Both the position numbers and the translations under genes were made by a program. The notes beneath the pieces were generated by a model, which saw nothing but the letters and a program-made list of their open reading frames with translations, had not been told where the DNA came from and did not search any database. Of a stretch of 10,598 nucleotides of DNA, positions 6,736 through 10,598 are shown piece after piece; the stretch's first letter is position 1, and every line of letters begins with the position of its first letter. The DNA is from DATIBL01 sp035457505 (GTDB taxonomy: Bacteria > Patescibacteriota > Minisyncoccia > Phycocordibacterales > UBA6899), in the NCBI GenBank assembly GCA_035457505.1, contig DATIBL010000069.1:1-10598 (forward strand), given 5' to 3'.

Positions 6736-7896
6736 ATGGACCAGAAGTACTCCAAACCGCTCTTTCTTGCGACGGTGATCGCGCTTGCCATTTCGATCGC
6801 AGGATATGTTGCCATGTGGTGTCTCGCACGATCGGCCCCCGTTGCGGCCCCTGCTCCCGGGGTTACTCTCACCGACGCTGATGAGGTGTTTCTGAAGGGT
6901 TCGATGCTCGGATGGACCTCAGACCAAAACGGCGACCTTGCGGAAATGCTGATCATTGAAACAGGGTCGGGCTCCACATACATCCGCAGGCAGTTTCAGG
7001 CGAGCGGACGGTCGTGGCGCGCAACAGCGGTCGTCGAGAATGGGGGACGCGAGATCGACCCGCTTCCGTCGTCAGAAGTATTTGCGGAAAAGGGGTGGGT
7101 CTATGAGCATTTCTTGAACGGAACGCGCCTCTCCGTCATGAGCGCCGATGGGCATGCCGGGTCCCTCTTCGGCTATCTCCGATTTTTTGATGATCGGACA
7201 CTGCGATTCGTCGCATATGCGGTCGAGCGCTCGCCAGAAGCAGGGGACGATGAAGTTCCTGCGATGTATCCGTATACGCTCACCTATCGGGTCTTTCTTT
7301 CGGATCCGATCGATATCAGCACGCTTCCGCTCGACCCCTATGCCGGTTGGCAGCGTGGATCGCTCGCAGGGGTCGACTTCCGTGTTCCTCCCGAGGTGCA
7401 TGTCGCCATTGCGAACGGGACGGCGGTGCTCTCGCATCGTGTGCCCTGGCCGCACACAGATCCGTGTGATTTTAAAGGTGATGCACCGGAACTCACGGCA
7501 CTCACGGATCTCGACCTCGCACTCTCGCTTGAGCGCGGGACGGCCGCCGAGATCGTCGCACGGATATTCCCGTACGGTGCGCCGGATATGTACGATGCTT
7601 CCGTTGGCGTATGGAAGTATGGGGAAGGATTCATCGAACAAACGCGCTTGGGTTCGCGCGAAGCAACCAAGGTGATCCAGGGCGTCGAAGGATGCGGACT
7701 CACGACATACTTTATTCCGCTTGAGAACGGACAGACGCTTATTGCGAAGCAGAAGGTCGTGACCGAACTCGGCAGGCACGTGTATCTCAATATTCCTGCC
7801 GACGTGATGGCGCAGGCGATCGTTCCGGAGAAGGAGGAGGCGTATGTCGAAATGATCTTGTCATCCGTGTTGGTTGGAGAAGACCGCGGTATATGA
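6736..7896 (+). CDS. Membrane-anchored extracytoplasmic protein, 386 residues
   Basis: I do not recognise a family. Residues 8-32 form a signal anchor (KPLFLATVIALAISIAGYVAMW), followed by an Ala/Pro linker (34-42) and a large extracytoplasmic domain with many short strands. The C-terminal part (about residues 300-375) contains EGCGLTTYFIPLENGQTLI and a closing helix ending MILSSV. Only a few cysteines are present (29, 241 and 314 by my count), the last two possibly forming a disulfide. A GTG at 6730 in frame would lie two bases after the -10 box and cannot be in the mRNA, so the ATG at 6736 is the start, with a leaderless message. The stop overlaps the next gene's ATG (ATGA, 7893-7896), so the two are translationally coupled and may form one membrane complex. 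Confidence 0.85.
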   Translation: MDQKYSKPLFLATVIALAISIAGYVAMWCLARSAPVAAPAPGVTLTDADEVFLKGSMLGWTSDQNGDLAEMLIIETGSGSTYIRRQFQASGRSWRATAVVENGGREIDPLPSSEVFAEKGWVYEHFLNGTRLSVMSADGHAGSLFGYLRFFDDRTLRFVAYAVERSPEAGDDEVPAMYPYTLTYRVFLSDPIDISTLPLDPYAGWQRGSLAGVDFRVPPEVHVAIANGTAVLSHRVPWPHTDPCDFKGDAPELTALTDLDLALSLERGTAAEIVARIFPYGAPDMYDASVGVWKYGEGFIEQTRLGSREATKVIQGVEGCGLTTYFIPLENGQTLIAKQKVVTELGRHVYLNIPADVMAQAIVPEKEEAYVEMILSSVLVGEDRGI

Positions 7897-8183
7897 TGCA
7901 CGCTTTTTCAAACTGTCTCGGGTCGATCCGCACGGCAGACCTTGCATATCAGGACACCTGGACGCGGATCTTCGATGCGGCGGTCAATTTCTCGACCGTC
8001 TCGTGGGCCCTTGGAGCCGCGTTCGCCTATGCGGCATGGCGTACGTTCCGCGCATCGCGTCGGAGGGCGACGCGCCCGACCGTTCGCTTCGCGCTCAAGT
8101 GTGCGGCGCTCCTGTGGCTTGCTGTGAGTGCGATGTTGTTCGCGCTGCCTTTTGTGACCGTTGCATCGGACCCGAAGTGCTGA
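7893..8183 (+). CDS. Small two-helix membrane protein, 96 residues
   Basis: Unrecognised protein coupled to the preceding gene through a four-base ATGA overlap. GGAGAAG (7877-7883) lies about nine bases upstream and inside that gene. Hydrophobic helices at about residues 33-50 and 67-90 are joined by a very basic loop (RTFRASRRRATRPTVR), which by the positive-inside rule is cytoplasmic; both ends should be outside. Four cysteines or fewer, including the last residue. This type of two-helix protein with a basic loop is common in Patescibacteria, often next to type IV pilus or competence genes, but none of those is visible here. Its partner is most likely the anchored protein upstream. Confidence 0.78.
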   Translation: MMHAFSNCLGSIRTADLAYQDTWTRIFDAAVNFSTVSWALGAAFAYAAWRTFRASRRRATRPTVRFALKCAALLWLAVSAMLFALPFVTVASDPKC

Positions 8184-8190
8184 TCTGCGT

Positions 8191-8219
8191 TTGACTTTCT
8201 GTCTCCCTCCCGCGAAGAT
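8191..8219 (+). promoter_or_regulatory. Weak candidate promoter for the 8249 gene
   Basis: TTGACT (8191-8196), 17 bases, then GAAGAT (8214-8219). The -35 box is good, the -10 poor. Without it the 8249 gene would be the third gene of the 6736 transcript, as no terminator lies between. Confidence 0.3.
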
Positions 8220-8248
8220 GACCCAGGACCCAAGTAGAGAGGGGAGCT

Positions 8249-9232
8249 ATGGCGCTTCCGAAAAGAAAGCTGCGTACCTATCAAGCCTATTACAAACTTC
8301 TCCTAACTCCGCTCCGCACGTTCAACGACGGTCCGGCGCGAGGGCACCAGGTCGTACTTTTCGGGGTTCGCAGGAAGGAAGACCTCCTCGAGCAGAAAGA
8401 CCGGTCTTGGCAAAAGCTCATGTGTCCGTGTGACCTTGAGTGGAAGTGGAGAATGTGGAACGGCAAGCGTCAGCTGATTCATACAAATTCAGACAAGGAT
8501 CGCTGTTCCGCGAAAGAGCATGCCCGCGAGACAGTTCGCAACGAGCTCCGCGCGGAGCATGGTGCGCGCTGGCGCTCAATGCCGCTTGCTGATGCGGCAC
8601 AAGATATTTATCTGATGCATGTGAACGGTGTGTATCTCGGCGAGCACAATGTCGGCATGCTGTATGTGCAGGATCTTGAACGGCTGCTTGAGACAGAGCC
8701 GGAAGTGCAGGAGTTCTCTTTCCGCAAGAACGCCTCCGCAGATGTTGAGACTATTCGGTGCGAGTTTCCGAGCCGGACGATCCTCGACGCGGTGTGCGAG
8801 CTCCGGAGCAGAAAGCTCCTTGATCTCTCGGGGATGGTTCTTGTCCCGTACACGGAGTCGTTTCGACTTCCCGACGAGCTTCATGGCTTCTTTGCCAGTA
8901 TCATCGAAGCCCCGCTCGACTGGTCGGATGGCTACGCGGGAGATGCAGCGCTCTGGCTGCTTTGCTCCAAGATCGCCGAGAAGACCGGATGGCAAAGCGG
9001 CGAGGACGTATTTGGGAAGGAGAACATTCCTAATTTGAGACCGGTACTTTGGGAGGAATTGTGGAAGGAGTGGATACCACGGCTTGATCCAATCCTTCTC
9101 AATGAAGAGAGTTCTTCGAGTGCGCGTCGAGATGCTTTCGACGCGATCCCACTAGAACGATGGATCGAATGGCTCACGCTGATCCGCGACTATCTTGCAG
9201 AGAAGAGAAAGGCGACGGAAAACTCGACCTGA
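8249..9232 (+). CDS. Hypothetical 327-residue soluble protein
   Basis: No family recognised. GAGGGGAG just before the ATG at 8249 is a good ribosome binding site. There is no signal peptide or membrane helix. The N-terminus is strongly basic (PKRKLRTYQAYYK). A cluster MCPCDLEWKW (58-67) with DRCSAKEH (84-91) gives a C-x-C ... C-x4-H pattern (Cys59, Cys61, Cys86, His91) that might bind zinc; aromatic and basic residues between them would suit nucleic-acid contact. The remainder is rich in Leu, Glu and Trp and predicted mixed alpha/beta, with a helical C-terminus. It ends in a strong terminator. It follows the 7893 gene after 65 bases, with no terminator between. Confidence 0.85.
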   Translation: MALPKRKLRTYQAYYKLLLTPLRTFNDGPARGHQVVLFGVRRKEDLLEQKDRSWQKLMCPCDLEWKWRMWNGKRQLIHTNSDKDRCSAKEHARETVRNELRAEHGARWRSMPLADAAQDIYLMHVNGVYLGEHNVGMLYVQDLERLLETEPEVQEFSFRKNASADVETIRCEFPSRTILDAVCELRSRKLLDLSGMVLVPYTESFRLPDELHGFFASIIEAPLDWSDGYAGDAALWLLCSKIAEKTGWQSGEDVFGKENIPNLRPVLWEELWKEWIPRLDPILLNEESSSSARRDAFDAIPLERWIEWLTLIRDYLAEKRKATENST

Positions 9233-9237
9233 ACCCC

Positions 9238-9267
9238 AAACAGCGCATCCTACGATGCGCTGTTTTT
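9238..9267 (+). terminator. Intrinsic terminator after the 8249 gene
   Basis: AAACAGCGCATC (9238-9249) pairs perfectly with GATGCGCTGTTT (9254-9265) across a CTAC loop, giving a T-run at 9263-9267. It starts five bases after the stop codon. Confidence 0.95.
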
Positions 9268-9273
9268 CGTAGT

Positions 9274-9484
9274 GCCTCCGCAAATAGCGAACTTCTTCGT
9301 TGCGTCTCCCTACAGGAGCTGTCCACTTGTTGGATCTTTTCTTTCGCTCGACTCAGAAAAGCTCCCAACAAGTCTTGCGGCGCTCCAAGTCTTCGCGCCT
9401 CACCCCAGTGCCTCGGTCACCATATAGGAATACGCCTTTCTCGACACTTTCCCCGCGCCTCGAATTTCATCAATTTGCGGAGGC
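9274..9484. ncRNA. Candidate structured RNA, strand unknown
   Basis: A gene-free stretch with nested pairing: GCCTCCGCAAAT (9274-9285) with ATTTGCGGAGGC (9473-9484), perfect 12 bp; 9287-9294 with 9387-9396 (8 bp, two-base bulge); GGAGC (9315-9319) with GCTCC (9382-9386); ACTTGTTGG (9325-9333) with CCAACAAGT (9365-9373); and CTTTTCT (9336-9342) with AGAAAAG (9355-9361). The result is one long rod with a side branch at 9397-9472. Length (211) and shape recall 6S RNA, but no conserved 6S, tmRNA, RNase P or SRP sequence can be seen. No clear promoter on either strand. It could also be a non-autonomous mobile element, though I see no target duplication. Confidence 0.4.
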
Positions 9485-9505
9485 CCTATTGAGAAATTTC
9501 ATTTT

Positions 9506-9537
9506 AAAGAAAACACCGCCCGAGGAGGGCGGCGTGT
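9506..9537 (-). terminator. Terminator of the 9544-10598 transporter gene
   Basis: CCGCCC (9516-9521) pairs with GGGCGG (9527-9532) over a five-base loop; ACA/TGT extends it past a two-base bulge. Read on the minus strand it is followed by GTTTTCTTT, a T-run. It starts only seven bases after the transporter's stop codon. Confidence 0.9.
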
Positions 9538-9543
9538 GATGCA

Positions 9544-10598
9544 TTAGATCAATTTTTTCCGAAGGAGCCAGATCGCGAGAAGCGGGAGGATGAGGCCGAT
9601 CGCATTCGCAACGATCATGAGTTCGCCGAGTTCCCGGTAGTCGCCGGCTCTGGTGAGTGCTCCGGTCGGATCGAATGTTCCGGGCACGACCACCCAGATC
9701 TTATTGAGGTAGACCGTGCCGATCTGTTTGGCCGCGAGCGCGAGATTGACGAAGCTGGCCGCGAGCGCGAACCAGGTAGCTGCGCAGGCGCTTGCCGCAT
9801 AGCGGGCGATCAGGGCGAGGATCGGAATGAGCGACAGATGGCCGAAGGGAGAAGCAAGCGCGATATCAACGAGTGCGATCGATCGTGCGCCGAATCCGAG
9901 ATGTTCCTCGGTCCAGAGATGGAGTCCGTAGAACATGGCGATGGTCGGAAGCGCGAGAACGAAGCCAACGATCGTGATTACCGTATAGACGCGCGCGATC
10001 GTGGCACGCCTGAGCCATCCAACGGCAAACCAGATCCCGACGAACCCGATCATCTCCGCGATGAACGCAAGAAGTCCGATGAACGCTTTATCGAATCCGA
10101 GCACCTCCATCTGCCACGCGGTCGCGCCGGGTCCCGCCAGCGGGGTCGCCCGGAAGACGAAGACCATGACGCCAGTCGCGATCAGGACGGTGATTTCCTC
10201 CTTTGGAAGATCCCGGAAGAGCCGCAGGACGAGCGGAACAATGATCGCGCATCCGGTGAGGAACGACGCTTCCGCCGCGAACGGCATGCCGAGTACCTTA
10301 TAGAGGAGCGACAGAAGTCCGAAGGCGAACCCGCCGCCGATGATCACCCAGTCCGGGGCGGCGCGCTCGGGAGCTTGTGGCTTTACGAGGATCGCGCCGA
10401 GAACGGAGCAGAAGGGGACAATCATTCCGATCCAGAAGACGGTTTCAAACGAAAACGCCTTTGCAAGCGGGCCGGAAAGTCCGGTCGCGATGATCGCACC
10501 GAATCCGACTGCGAGTCGGCCAAGAGCTTGGACAATGTTTGCCTGCTCTCGCTGCTCAAATTCATCGAGTGTCGGGTCGAGGACGTCCTTCGTCATTG
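9544..10598 (-). CDS. MFS-type transporter, BT1 (folate-biopterin)-like, N-terminus cut by the window
   Basis: A multi-pass cytoplasmic-membrane transporter, 350 residues visible, with about nine hydrophobic segments. The Met at 10596 is probably internal: MTKDVLDPTLDEFEQREQANIVQALGRL reads like the cytoplasmic loop and helix after the first third of an MFS protein, and the frame stays open to the window edge. The family resemblance is to BT1-type MFS carriers: the acidic loop followed by QALGRLAVGFGAI, and ATPLAGPGATAWQMEVLGFDKAFIGLL near the middle, then paired helices to a basic RKKLI end. Substrate cannot be deduced. Few Arg/Lys in the helices and an Ala/Ile/Leu-rich composition support membrane location. 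A terminator follows at once, so this is the last gene of its transcript. MFS is likely, BT1 less certain. Confidence 0.75.
   Translation of the reverse strand, partial: MTKDVLDPTLDEFEQREQANIVQALGRLAVGFGAIIATGLSGPLAKAFSFETVFWIGMIVPFCSVLGAILVKPQAPERAAPDWVIIGGGFAFGLLSLLYKVLGMPFAAEASFLTGCAIIVPLVLRLFRDLPKEEITVLIATGVMVFVFRATPLAGPGATAWQMEVLGFDKAFIGLLAFIAEMIGFVGIWFAVGWLRRATIARVYTVITIVGFVLALPTIAMFYGLHLWTEEHLGFGARSIALVDIALASPFGHLSLIPILALIARYAASACAATWFALAASFVNLALAAKQIGTVYLNKIWVVVPGTFDPTGALTRAGDYRELGELMIVANAIGLILPLLAIWLLRKKLI

Noticed and set aside
7072..7779. Long minus-strand frame of 235 residues opposite the 6736 gene
   Set aside because: Arg/His/Asp-rich shadow of a GC-rich coding strand; the plus-strand gene has a promoter, signal anchor and coupled neighbour.
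9160..9539. Plus-strand frames of 110 and 79 residues over 9160-9539
   Set aside because: They begin inside the 8249 gene or cross its terminator, and show no family-like sequence or ribosome site. The region folds as RNA instead.

Overview
The window comes from the chromosome of a bacterium of the Candidate Phyla Radiation (Patescibacteria), most likely a Parcubacteria lineage. The main evidence is the 16S rRNA gene. It has the GGCGGCGTGGATAAGGCATGC 5' region typical of that group and its known departures from universal primer sites (C526A in the 515F site, U921A in the 926R site, A1396U in the 1391R site). The protein genes are small, closely packed and largely unrecognisable, and UGA is used as a stop, which argues against the Gracilibacteria/Absconditabacteria code. 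Protein-coding DNA is GC-rich and unusually full of GATC.

Layout. (1) Bases 1-1974, plus strand: the 3' end of secF (Sec translocon), a hairpin terminator, an unrecognised 120-residue protein, a strong terminator, a 121-residue coiled-coil protein that looks leaderless, and a 53-residue acidic microprotein made of two tandem repeats. (2) 2021-4103: a self-contained 16S rRNA unit with its own promoter, a leader hairpin, a boxA-like element, the 16S gene, a long structured trailer and a strong terminator. No 23S or spacer tRNA follows. A 28-bp processing stem joins leader and trailer. (3) 4168-6013: four small proteins, two plus and two minus. They have convergent shared terminators at each end and a divergent, overlapping promoter pair between 5087 and 5215. 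The two plus-strand proteins are membrane-anchored, one minus gene is soluble and basic, and the other is a multi-pass membrane protein. (4) 6082-9267, plus strand: a tRNA-Ile(GAU) with a clear promoter, a nucleotidyltransferase-like protein right behind it, a leaderless gene for a 386-residue membrane-anchored protein overlapping by ATGA a two-helix membrane protein, and a 327-residue protein of unknown function. (5) 9274-9484: a gene-free stretch that folds as a long rod and may be an unannotated RNA. (6) 9544-10598, minus strand: the C-terminal part of a multi-pass transporter of the MFS/BT1 type.

The most notable signal is in translation initiation. The 16S rRNA keeps helix 45, the GGAA dimethylation loop and GGATCA, but the canonical CCTCC anti-Shine-Dalgarno is missing from the expected place and from the whole trailer. 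Yet about five of the genes here carry good GGAGG-type ribosome binding sites, while three others look leaderless. Either initiation in this lineage is unusual, or the 3' end of this 16S is completed or replaced in some way not visible here.
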